Below are positions 1 through 8,200 of a stretch of DNA of 44,882 bases, piece by piece. Source of the DNA: CBDUQP01 sp965369385. GTDB lineage: Bacteria; Planctomycetota; Phycisphaerae; SM23-33. The stretch's first letter is position 1; each line of letters starts with the position of its first letter. Location of the stretch: positions 1 through 44,882 of the forward strand of contig CBDUQP010000009.1 in NCBI GenBank assembly GCA_965369385.1, written 5' to 3'. The translations under genes and the position numbers were made by a program. The notes beneath the pieces were generated by a model. It worked only from the letters and a program-made list of their open reading frames with translations. It searched no databases and had not been told where the DNA came from.

Positions 1-20
1 TGCCAGCGTCCGGCGTCGAA

Positions 21-93
21 GATCCCGATGCACATCGGGACCACCTGCTCTGTGTGCGAGATTTCTTTCTGGTAGGAAAGAAATCTCGCACAC
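21..93. repeat. Two adjacent hairpins, one with a perfect 18-bp stem
   Basis: An 8-bp stem (TCCCGATG / CATCGGGA, 2-nt loop) at about 23-40 is followed by a perfect 18-bp inverted repeat, arms 52-69 and 76-93, with a 6-nt loop. There is no T-tract on either side, so it is not a standard intrinsic terminator. It lies about 40 bases past the stop of the minus-strand glycosylase gene. It could be a 3'-end hairpin or a REP-like palindrome. The short stretch to its left is cut by the window edge and is not assigned to a gene. Confidence 0.75.
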
Positions 94-134
94 GCCTGGC
101 CGGGGGTAAGCTTTCGTTCATCTGGGCCTGACTA

Positions 135-797
135 TTACCCACGTATATCGTGTGGGAGCATTTCCAGCGGGCATCCATCGCATTTGGGCTTTGGGCGGCA
201 GAATTCCTTGCCAACCGCTACGAATTGGGCGTGGAAATCGTTCCACATCGCCACATCGCAAGCCAGAGAAGATTCGAACAATTCCTTCACCGTGTGATAG
301 TCGTCATCATCGCCGATCATGCCATGTCTCGATAGCACGCGCATGGTATATGAATCGATCACGAAGCTTGGAAGCCCGGCCGCGTACAGGATAATGCTGT
401 CGGCGGTTTCCGGGCCAATTCCGTTAATCGACAGCAGATCGCATCGCAATATGTCTGCGGGCCTGTCAAGAAAGGCTTCCACGTCATCGCCATGCGACGC
501 CTCGACGTGCATCACAAAGTGTTTCAATCGTTTGGTCTTGACGTTGAAATACCCCGCAGGCCTGACGAGTTCAGCCAGTTCTTCCGGCGGTATGCGGCAT
601 AATGAGGCGATTTGCATGACATCCGCATTCTGCAGGTTGGCGATGGCTTTCTCAACATTTCGCCAGTTTGTGTTCTGGGTGAGTATAGCCCCTACGCATA
701 TCTCAAGCGGGCTGTCGCCCGGCCACCAGTGCTGATGGCCGAATCTGTCATGGAGCAGCTTGTAGATGTTTTGAAGTTTTCGGGACGTAGTTATCAT
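135..797 (-). CDS. HhH-GPD base-excision DNA glycosylase, endonuclease III / MagIII-like
   Basis: A 220-aa protein of the endonuclease III superfamily, which removes damaged bases from DNA. The N-terminal helical part carries 'ILTQNTNW' (residues 38-45). The helix-hairpin-helix 'LLSINGIGPETADSI' is at about 121-135, followed by 'FVIDSYTMRVLSRHG' with the catalytic-type Asp at 148. The hairpin position that is the Schiff-base Lys in bifunctional EndoIII ('GVGRKTA') is Glu130 here, so a monofunctional glycosylase like the 3-methyladenine MagIII group is more likely. The C-terminus has a cluster-like Cys set (C200, C206, C209), but the fourth Cys of the usual C-x6-C-x2-C-x5-C pattern is absent. 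It is transcribed away from uvrB, so two repair genes are divergent neighbours. Family assignment is firm; substrate is inferred. Confidence 0.85.
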   Translation of the reverse strand: MITTSRKLQNIYKLLHDRFGHQHWWPGDSPLEICVGAILTQNTNWRNVEKAIANLQNADVMQIASLCRIPPEELAELVRPAGYFNVKTKRLKHFVMHVEASHGDDVEAFLDRPADILRCDLLSINGIGPETADSIILYAAGLPSFVIDSYTMRVLSRHGMIGDDDDYHTVKELFESSLACDVAMWNDFHAQFVAVGKEFCRPKPKCDGCPLEMLPHDIRG

Positions 798-849
798 ATA
801 TGCTTGTTTGCGGGGATTGTTTTCTGTCGGAGGCCTTCAAAGGCTACGT

Positions 850-879
850 TTGGAACTTCCGCGCCGTAGATAGTATAAT
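850..879 (+). promoter_or_regulatory. Candidate sigma70-type promoter of uvrB
   Basis: A perfect -10 box TATAAT (874-879) is preceded at 18 bp by TTGGAA (850-855), a 4/6 match to the -35 consensus. It lies 43 bases before the uvrB start. No LexA-type operator was recognised here. Confidence 0.6.
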
Positions 880-921
880 GCCATGCTTGCTTCAGTGTGA
901 GCAATACTGTGAAACAGGACA

Positions 922-2910
922 ATGATGGGCGATTTTAAAGTAATTTCCGATATGACGCCGCGAGGGGATCAACCGCAGGCTATCGATGCGCTGGCGAAGA
1001 ATATCGAGAACAGCCAGCATGCCAATGTGCTCCTGGGTGTTACCGGATCGGGCAAGACTTTCACCGTCGCCAATGTTATCGAACGCGTGAACAGGCCTAC
1101 GCTCGTAATCAGCCACAATAAGACGCTGGCGGCACAGTTGTACGAGGAGTTCAAGTCGATATTCCCCGAAAACGCCGTGGAATACTTCGTCAGCTACTAC
1201 GACTATTATCAACCGGAAGCCTATATCGCCGCTCGGGATATCTATATAGAGAAGGATGCTTCCCGCAACGAGGAGCTGGAGCGTCTGCGGCTTAGCGCCA
1301 CCACGAGCCTTGCCCACAGGCGGGATGTGATAATCGTGGCCAGCGTATCGTGCATTTTCGGCCTGGGAAGCCCCGAGCAATACAGAAAGATGGTTCTGCC
1401 TGTGGAAGTGGGGCAGTGCTGGCAGCGTGAAGAGCTTCTTTTGAGGCTCGTCTCGCTCCAATATGATCGCAACGATGTGGAATTCAAGCGAGGTACGTTC
1501 CGCGTTCGCGGCGACACGATCGAAATATACCCGGCCTACGAGGAATTCGGGTATCAGCTTGAGTTGTTCGGCGACGAAATAGACGCCATACGTATGATAA
1601 ACCCCACCTCGGGCGAGTCGATCATGCCGGTGGAGCGGGCGTTTATTTTTCCGGCGGTTCATTATCTTGCCGACGAAGACGATATCATCCGCGCGGTGGA
1701 ACATATCAAGATCGAGCTGAATAATCGCCTGATCGAGCTGCGAAACGAGGGCAAGCTGCTGGAGGCACAGCGGCTGGCTGCTCGAACGAGATATGATATC
1801 GAGATGTTGCAGGAAACCGGGACGTGTGCCGGAATCGAGAATTATTCCCGCTACATGGACGGTCGGTCGCCGGGGCAGCGGCCTTACACGCTTATAGACC
1901 ATTTTCCCGATGATTTCCTGCTGGTGGTCGATGAGTCTCACGTGACTCTCCCACAGATCAGGGCGATGTATAACGGAGATCGAAGCCGAAAGCAGGTGCT
2001 GGTGGATCACGGTTTTCGCCTGCCCAGTGCCATGGACAATCGCCCGCTAAAGTTCGACGAATTCCAGGAAATGTGGACCGAAGGCATCTTTGTGTCGGCA
2101 ACGCCGGCGGATTTTGAGCTTGAGCTGGCCGGCGGTGAGATAATCGAGCAGGTGATTCGTCCGACAGGTCTGATAGACCCGCAAGTGGAGGTCAGGCCGG
2201 CGCGCGGACAGGTGCCGGACCTGCTCAAAGAGATCAAGAAGCGTGTGGCCGCAGGGGAGCGAACGCTGATAACCACGCTTACCAAACGCCTGGCGGAAGA
2301 TCTCAGCGACTACATCAAGTCCGAGGGCTACCGCTGCGAATACCTGCACAGTGAAGTCAAGACGCTGGACCGTATCGAGATTCTGAAGGAACTGCGTGAA
2401 GGCAAGTTTGACGTGATGGTAGGTGTGAACCTGTTGCGGGAGGGGCTAGATTTGCCGGAAGTATCCCTTGTTGCGATTCTTGACGCTGATAAGAAGGGTT
2501 TCCTGCGCTCGGCCACCAGCCTGATCCAGACTATCGGCAGGTGTGCGAGAAACATCAATGCGCAGGTGTTTCTCTATGGGGACGAAGTGAGCGACGCGAT
2601 GAAGCAGGCGATTGATGAAACCGCTCGTCGCCGCATAATACAGCAGAAATACAACGAGGAGAATGGTATAACTCCCGAAACGGTGACGAAGGCGATTCGT
2701 TCGGTCCTCAAAGAGGAAGTCCGCGTGCGCGAGATTGTTCGCGATGCGATACATGCATCTGAGGATGAGCTGGACCAGACGGAATTGCTGGCATCGTTCG
2801 AAGCGGAAATGCTAGACGCAGCCGAGGCCCTGGAGTTTGAAAAGGCCGCCAGACTCCGCGACAGGATTCAGGAACTAAAAGAGAAAATGGCAGCAGATGC
2901 GCAAGACTGA
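922..2910 (+). CDS. uvrB: UvrABC excinuclease subunit B
   Basis: The 662-aa UvrB is the damage-verifying helicase-like subunit of nucleotide excision repair. It is loaded by UvrA, then recruits UvrC. The Walker A motif 'GVTGSGKT' is near residue 40. The beta-hairpin that clamps DNA reads 'YFVSYYDYYQPEAYI' near residue 90. A DEAD-like 'VVDESH' and the C-terminal helicase motifs ('VGVNLLREGLDLPEVSLV', 'QTIGRCARN') follow. The UVR domain that contacts UvrC closes the protein ('EFEKAARLRDRIQELKEKM'). Length is normal for the family. Two in-frame ATGs (922 and 925) are possible starts, with a weak purine stretch (ACAGGAC) before them. It is followed within 40 bases by nadC and birA in the same direction. 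Identification is certain. Confidence 0.98.
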   Translation: MMGDFKVISDMTPRGDQPQAIDALAKNIENSQHANVLLGVTGSGKTFTVANVIERVNRPTLVISHNKTLAAQLYEEFKSIFPENAVEYFVSYYDYYQPEAYIAARDIYIEKDASRNEELERLRLSATTSLAHRRDVIIVASVSCIFGLGSPEQYRKMVLPVEVGQCWQREELLLRLVSLQYDRNDVEFKRGTFRVRGDTIEIYPAYEEFGYQLELFGDEIDAIRMINPTSGESIMPVERAFIFPAVHYLADEDDIIRAVEHIKIELNNRLIELRNEGKLLEAQRLAARTRYDIEMLQETGTCAGIENYSRYMDGRSPGQRPYTLIDHFPDDFLLVVDESHVTLPQIRAMYNGDRSRKQVLVDHGFRLPSAMDNRPLKFDEFQEMWTEGIFVSATPADFELELAGGEIIEQVIRPTGLIDPQVEVRPARGQVPDLLKEIKKRVAAGERTLITTLTKRLAEDLSDYIKSEGYRCEYLHSEVKTLDRIEILKELREGKFDVMVGVNLLREGLDLPEVSLVAILDADKKGFLRSATSLIQTIGRCARNINAQVFLYGDEVSDAMKQAIDETARRRIIQQKYNEENGITPETVTKAIRSVLKEEVRVREIVRDAIHASEDELDQTELLASFEAEMLDAAEALEFEKAARLRDRIQELKEKMAADAQD

Positions 2911-2946
2911 CCGGCTACCGGGCCATTAAAAACATAGGATCAAGAG

Positions 2947-3849
2947 ATGACAGCACCCCAACCAAAACCGCAGGAATACGCCAACCTGACACGTCTTCTC
3001 GAAATGGCAATTGCCGAAGATATGGGCAGCGGAGATATCACCAGCGGTATGCTGCCTGCCGACGTGCGCGCCGAAGCAAGGCTGGTCGCACGCCAGGGCA
3101 TGGTGCTCTGCGGTGGCGTATTCATGGCCGAGATCGCACACGCCTACGATGCCGACAGTAACGTGCGGGTGCTAGTGGCCGAAGGGCAGAGTATTGACGC
3201 TGGAGACGTGATCGCCATCTGGACTGGGCGAGCCCGGACAATGCTCTCTGCCGAGCGGGTGGTGCTGAATTTCATGCAGCGTTTGTCGGGCATTGCTACG
3301 CTCACAAGCGAATACGTTCAGGCGGTGGCGGGCACGCAGGCGGGCATTTACGATACTCGCAAGACTACGCCCGGTTGGCGCGAGCTCGAGAAATACGCCG
3401 TTCGCGCGGGCGGCGGCCGGAACCATCGCCGAGGTCTGTACGATGCTGCTTTGATAAAGGACAATCACTTGGCAGTGCTGGCCGCCGACGGTTGCCAGGA
3501 CCCGATCACCGTGCTGGGGGCTGGTTTTGACGATGTGCGAAAGAAGATGGGGCCCGAAGGCTTCATCCAGATTGAAGTAGATACGATGGAGCAGTTCGCG
3601 ATTGCGATTGGTTTGGAGCCGGATATTATTCTGCTGGACAACATGTCGGCCGACACGATGAAAGCAGCGGTCCGGCTGCGGGATGAGGTGGCGGCAGGCG
3701 GCAAGCGAGTGGAGCTGGAAGCATCGGGCGGGATTACGCTGGAGACGGTTTCCCAAGCTGCTGGGGCAGGGGTTGATCGCATATCGGTAGGAGCACTAAC
3801 TCATTCGGCGCAGGCTGTGGACATCGGTATGGATATTGATGTTGGGTGA
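2947..3849 (+). CDS. nadC: Nicotinate-nucleotide pyrophosphorylase (carboxylating)
   Basis: A 300-aa quinolinate phosphoribosyltransferase. It converts quinolinate and PRPP to nicotinate mononucleotide, CO2 and PPi in de novo NAD synthesis. Family signatures are the N-terminal 'EDMGSGDIT' (24-32), the PRPP/quinolinate-binding stretch 'YDTRKTTPGWRELEKYAV' (135-152) continuing to 'ALIKDNH' with Lys171, and the barrel motifs 'ILLDNMS' and 'LEASGGI'. Length is typical. It lies 36 bases after uvrB and 12 bases before birA, which suggests co-transcription. No nadA or nadB is in the window. Confidence 0.97.
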   Translation: MTAPQPKPQEYANLTRLLEMAIAEDMGSGDITSGMLPADVRAEARLVARQGMVLCGGVFMAEIAHAYDADSNVRVLVAEGQSIDAGDVIAIWTGRARTMLSAERVVLNFMQRLSGIATLTSEYVQAVAGTQAGIYDTRKTTPGWRELEKYAVRAGGGRNHRRGLYDAALIKDNHLAVLAADGCQDPITVLGAGFDDVRKKMGPEGFIQIEVDTMEQFAIAIGLEPDIILLDNMSADTMKAAVRLRDEVAAGGKRVELEASGGITLETVSQAAGAGVDRISVGALTHSAQAVDIGMDIDVG

Positions 3850-3861
3850 TTTGCAGGTGAA

Positions 3862-4872
3862 ATGATGGCAGCAGGGCAATCTGGCTGGGATATATCACTC
3901 ACACCCGCCAACCGGGTGATGGAAGTTCTCTACGATCAACTTGGCGACACGGGCGGTTGTCTCTATACGGATTACATTTGCGAGGCTGCGGGAATATCTG
4001 CCGACAAGTTGCCTGCCACCGTCGCGGAGCTTTGCCGGCGCGGGCACGTGGTGCAGGTGCATCCCGGCCGGGGCGTATCTCTTGATCCACCGCTGATGCT
4101 GGACGCCAACCTCATAGAGCGCGGGCTCGATGTCAGGAGAATCGGCCAGAGCGTTATCTGCTTTGCGACGGTAAGCTCGACAAATGACATCGCAATGGAC
4201 TCAGCCATGCAGGGCGATACTGACGGTTTGGTAGTTACCGCTGAAACCCAGAACGCCGGGCGAGGCAGACAGGGACGCAAATGGCACGCGGCGCCCGGTA
4301 GCGGGCTGCTGATGAGTGCAGTATTGCTGGACAAGCCCGGGGCAATATCGCCGGGAGCGCTCACGGTGGCTGCCGGCTTGGCGGTGGCGGAGGGTATTGA
4401 TGCTGAGTCATCAGCGTTTTGCGGGCTGAAGTGGCCCAATGATGTTTACATCGGCAGCGCCAAGATTGCGGGAATCCTTCTGGAATCACGGAATATCGGC
4501 AATATGCAGGCGACAGTGGTTGGCATTGGCGTAAATGTTCACTCAAGCCCGCCCGCCTGTGCTACAGATCGCCCGTCAACACACCTCGCTGAACACACGC
4601 CGCAGGCCGACCGGATCGCCCTGGCTAGAAGTATCATCGAGCGATTGGATTTCTGGACCGAGCAGGTATGCGCCGGGCGTCTCGAAGGGCTTCATGACGG
4701 GTGGGCATCGCGTTGCAGTATGATTAACGAGCGGGTGCGTGTGCGGTCGGATGGTGAGGTGCACGTGGGGCGCGTGGTGGATATCAGTCCGCTGGAGGGG
4801 CTGATTCTTTCGCACGATGACGGCACATGCGTGTGCCTGCCGGCTGCAACGTCGTCAATCCTTCTTGACTGA
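3862..4872 (+). CDS. birA: Biotin--[acetyl-CoA-carboxylase] ligase with N-terminal HTH
   Basis: A 336-aa biotin protein ligase, which activates biotin as biotinyl-AMP and attaches it to a Lys of carboxylase carrier domains. The N-terminal 75 residues look like the winged helix of regulatory BirA proteins ('YICEAAGISADKLPATVAELCRRG'), so it may also act as a biotin-responsive repressor. The catalytic core has the biotinyl-AMP loop 'GRGRQGRKWHA' (133-143) and 'GLKWPNDVYIGSAKIAGILLE' with Lys190. The C-terminal SH3-like domain is present ('VGRVVDISPLEGLIL'). Two adjacent ATGs (3862 and 3865) are possible starts. It is probably the last gene of the uvrB-nadC-birA run. No biotin synthesis genes are in view. 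Confidence 0.95.
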   Translation: MMAAGQSGWDISLTPANRVMEVLYDQLGDTGGCLYTDYICEAAGISADKLPATVAELCRRGHVVQVHPGRGVSLDPPLMLDANLIERGLDVRRIGQSVICFATVSSTNDIAMDSAMQGDTDGLVVTAETQNAGRGRQGRKWHAAPGSGLLMSAVLLDKPGAISPGALTVAAGLAVAEGIDAESSAFCGLKWPNDVYIGSAKIAGILLESRNIGNMQATVVGIGVNVHSSPPACATDRPSTHLAEHTPQADRIALARSIIERLDFWTEQVCAGRLEGLHDGWASRCSMINERVRVRSDGEVHVGRVVDISPLEGLILSHDDGTCVCLPAATSSILLD

Positions 4873-5246
4873 TGCTTCTGGGCTGAGGGGATATTCGCCA
4901 GCGGAACAGCATACCTGCTGGTTCTCCGTGGAGACTCGATCCCCGAAGCACGCCTCAAGCACGCCTGAAGCACACCAATTCCCATTGCCTTTGGAACTTT
5001 TGCGGGATCAACGCATCTAAGTTTGCATGGGAAGTACTCCAGGCCTGTTGTTCAGTGGCAAACTGCCGATTTACGGGCGAGTGTTTGGGTTGTTCTGAGA
5101 TAAGTTCTATGGAAGCAGTGTCTTGGGGAAACCTGGTTGGCTGGAAATATCTTGTTCCCCAGGCAGAGATGGGCTAGAATGCAGGCCTTGGGAGAGACGT
5201 AGTCCGCGGCTTCACCGGTCGCTTGCCTTTCGTTTAGGGGCTACTT
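4873..5246. other. Intergenic region before the 20-kb operon
   Basis: This 374-base stretch has no convincing gene. It contains short imperfect direct repeats of 'AGCACGCCT' at about 4948-4975 and, at its right end, the promoter described separately. No clear terminator for birA was found. Confidence 0.6.
5152..5180 (+). promoter_or_regulatory. Candidate sigma70-type promoter of the 20-kb operon
   Basis: TTGTTC (5152-5157), a 17-base spacer and TAGAAT (5175-5180) precede the PQQ-propeller gene, leaving a leader of about 60 bases. It is the only promoter-like sequence noticed before the first gene of the ten-gene run. Confidence 0.55.
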
Positions 5247-8200
5247 ATGCAGCATTGTAGGCGCCTTTTTGACAATTATATTGTCTGGGCTGGGATTGTG
5301 TTCATGTGCGTTATGGCGTGCGGTTCGTGGTCTGCGCAGGCGAAGCTCCTGTCTCTATCGCCTTCGGGCGGGGGCAATAAGGGGATTGTGCTTGTAAGTG
5401 CTGACGATGAATTTGCGGGGTATCTCAAGCAGGCGAGCAAACTTGCCAAGGCCAAAGACTTCGGCCGGTCAATCCGGATCTTCCAGGCCCTGATAGAACG
5501 CAGTGATTCCGGTTTTGTAGAAGGTTCGAAGAAACCTCGATTGTTTGTGGGGTTGCGCAAGCGGGCAGGCGATATCATTGCTGGATTCCCGGCTGAGGGG
5601 TTGGAGCTTTACAGGCGATTGTATGATCCCCAGGCCCTTGAACTTCTGACGAAGGGCCTTGAGCGGAATGATGCGATGCTGCTTCGCCGAATCCTGCAAC
5701 TGTACCGAAATACCAAATGGGCCCCGCGAGCGATGGCGGCTTTGGGCGATATTGATTTCGAGTCAGGCGATATGTTGCCTGCCGAGCGGAAATGGCAGAA
5801 AGCCTCAGCCGCCAAAGGTATCGAGCCTCAGTTCAAGGCTCTCATGCTGGCAAAGGTGGCGGCAGTTCAATACCTCACAGGCAGAAAGGCTGTTGCGGAC
5901 AAGACTGTTGGCGAGTTGGAGAAATCCTTCGCCGACGTCACTGCCCAAATAGGCGGCAGGGAGCAAAATCTTGTAACTTTCGCCAAGGGCGTCAGCCGCA
6001 TGGGGGCATCTCTGAGCAGTGGAGTGGTATCTGCCAATAGGCGAGACTGGCCCGGATTGGGAGGCATTGCGGATGGCGTTGCGAAAATGGCTGACTGCGA
6101 TGTCGTTCTCACGCCGAGCTGGGTTGTCGATCTCAGTAGTACGAAACTTCCCGTGGCCCCCATGAATAACGTGCGAAATATGCAATGGGCGGGGCCGATG
6201 GGCATGCCGATGGCAAAGGCGGGGGGATTCAGAATGTTCGGCGGTTTGTCACCTTCGCAGATGGTAAGTGTGAATGTGCCCGCGTCTGGCTACCCTATTC
6301 ATCCCGTAGTAGTCGGCGATCTGGTGATTTGCCGCTCGAATCAGGGCATTGTCGCGTATCGCGATGGTCGGCGGGTCTGGCGATCCTACGGTTTTCCGCT
6401 GCATGCGAGTGTCAAGCCAGTTTCGAATCAGCATGCGATGATGAACAGGCAGTTCCGTTGGGGTCTGCAGAGGTCGAGGGGATCGTCCATTGGGGTGAAT
6501 GCAGCCAATGCACTGCATCAGGGGCTGGCAGTGGATGGTGGGCGGATATACGCTCTCGGCCAGTTCAGGTACAAGAGTGTTAATCGTTACAATGGGCGTC
6601 AGAAGGTCGATAAGAATGATCGCAATTCGTCGGTTCTCGCCGCAGTTTCGATACGCAAGCAGGGCGCGATGCTCTGGAGTGTGGGTGATGGGCGAGGGAG
6701 TGTGGAGGCGGTCAGGAAGGGACAATTCGTGTCGCGTCCCACTGCTTTGGACGGTCTGGTCTATAGCGTGGTTGCATACCGTGAGGCACTTCATGCTGTT
6801 TGCCTGTCGGGGGCTACTGGCAAGGTTATGTGGAGTACGCGGGTTTCGCACATGCCGCTTCCGCCAAGGGGATATGGGCAGCGGCGGCAGGTTTATGTTG
6901 CCCCGATAGCCGTATCCGCAGGCAAGGCTGTGGTGCTTACTAATGCGGGAGTAATCGCGGCGTTCGATGCCGCAGACGGCACGCCGGTTTGGGCGAATCA
7001 GTACGTTAATGCGAGTTCCCTACGCAACTATGGCCATAATCGCACACGCCGAGGCGCTACGCCGGTTATCATCTCTGATGGCAAAGTTATATTCCTGGCG
7101 TCAGATCAGCAATCGCTCAGGGTGCTTTCGCTGGAAGACGGAAGCAGTTTGTGGAATATGAACACCCAGGCCATCGGTATGCTTGCCATAGACTCGCATC
7201 GGGTACTCTTGTATACCCCGAAGTTCACGATTGTCGATGTGGCAAAACGCAAGTCCGTCTACACTGGCCATGAAACCATTATCGCCCGTCCTGCGATTAC
7301 TGCCCGCAGCATGTATGCCTCTACCACTGGTGGACTGCTTAGATTTGACCTCCACGACTATTCCCGTAGGCTGAATCCTCTCGCCGATTGTCGCGCGTTT
7401 CTCGGTAATCTCGTCAGTGCAGATGGGAAGCTCGTTGCGGCAACCAACAATGCACTGTGCGTGTATGCTCCATATGAAGATACTTTCCGCAGCCTCACTC
7501 TTCACGCCGGAGGGGGCGATGCTCGCGACGATGCACTTGCCCTGTTCGCACGTGGGCGAATGTCTTTTGGACACCATAAGTTCAAGCGTGCCCTGAATGA
7601 TTTCACCAGCGCCGCATCACGGGCCGCCGCCGACAGCGTTCTTCAGAAACAAATAGGTTCATGGCAATACCGCACGCACACAGCCATAGCCAATCGCTGC
7701 AAGAATACGCAGGGAATGCGATCCGCCTTTGTGCTGGCTGCAGAGAGTGCTGTGGGCAACTGTGAAAATGCTCGCGCCACAGCACGTCTGGCGCTCGTGT
7801 GTGAACTTCAGGCAAACAATCTTGACTCGCAGATCAGCAAGATCAAGTCGTCTGGTTCCCCGGGCAACGATGAGCAAATCACCCGCTTGGTTGAAGCCAA
7901 ACGCAATGCCCTGGCCGATGCACTGAATTATGCGGAGGATCTGGTCCTGCGTTACCCCGATCAGAAGCTGCCTGATATCGTCATCGCACACCAGGCTGCA
8001 AAAAGGCGGATTGATCATACGGACGAAGACTTCATGCCGGCTGGGCAGTGGGTTCGCAGGGGGTTCATTCCCCGGCTCATAGCTGTTCACGGGCGGCAAT
8101 TCCATGCGGATGTAGATGCCGATGCCGGCAAACTTCTCAGGCAGGCCCTGGCCATCGCCGATCTGGAATTGATTACCGATGTGTTCAAGAGTTTGCCTAA

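Noticed and set aside
850..921. LexA/SOS operator before uvrB
   Set aside because: No palindromic LexA-type site was found; SOS boxes differ among phyla, so absence is not strong.
892..2010. 372-codon open frame on the minus strand inside uvrB
   Set aside because: It lies fully opposite a certain gene, has no ribosome site and no recognisable domain; it is a shadow of uvrB codon use.
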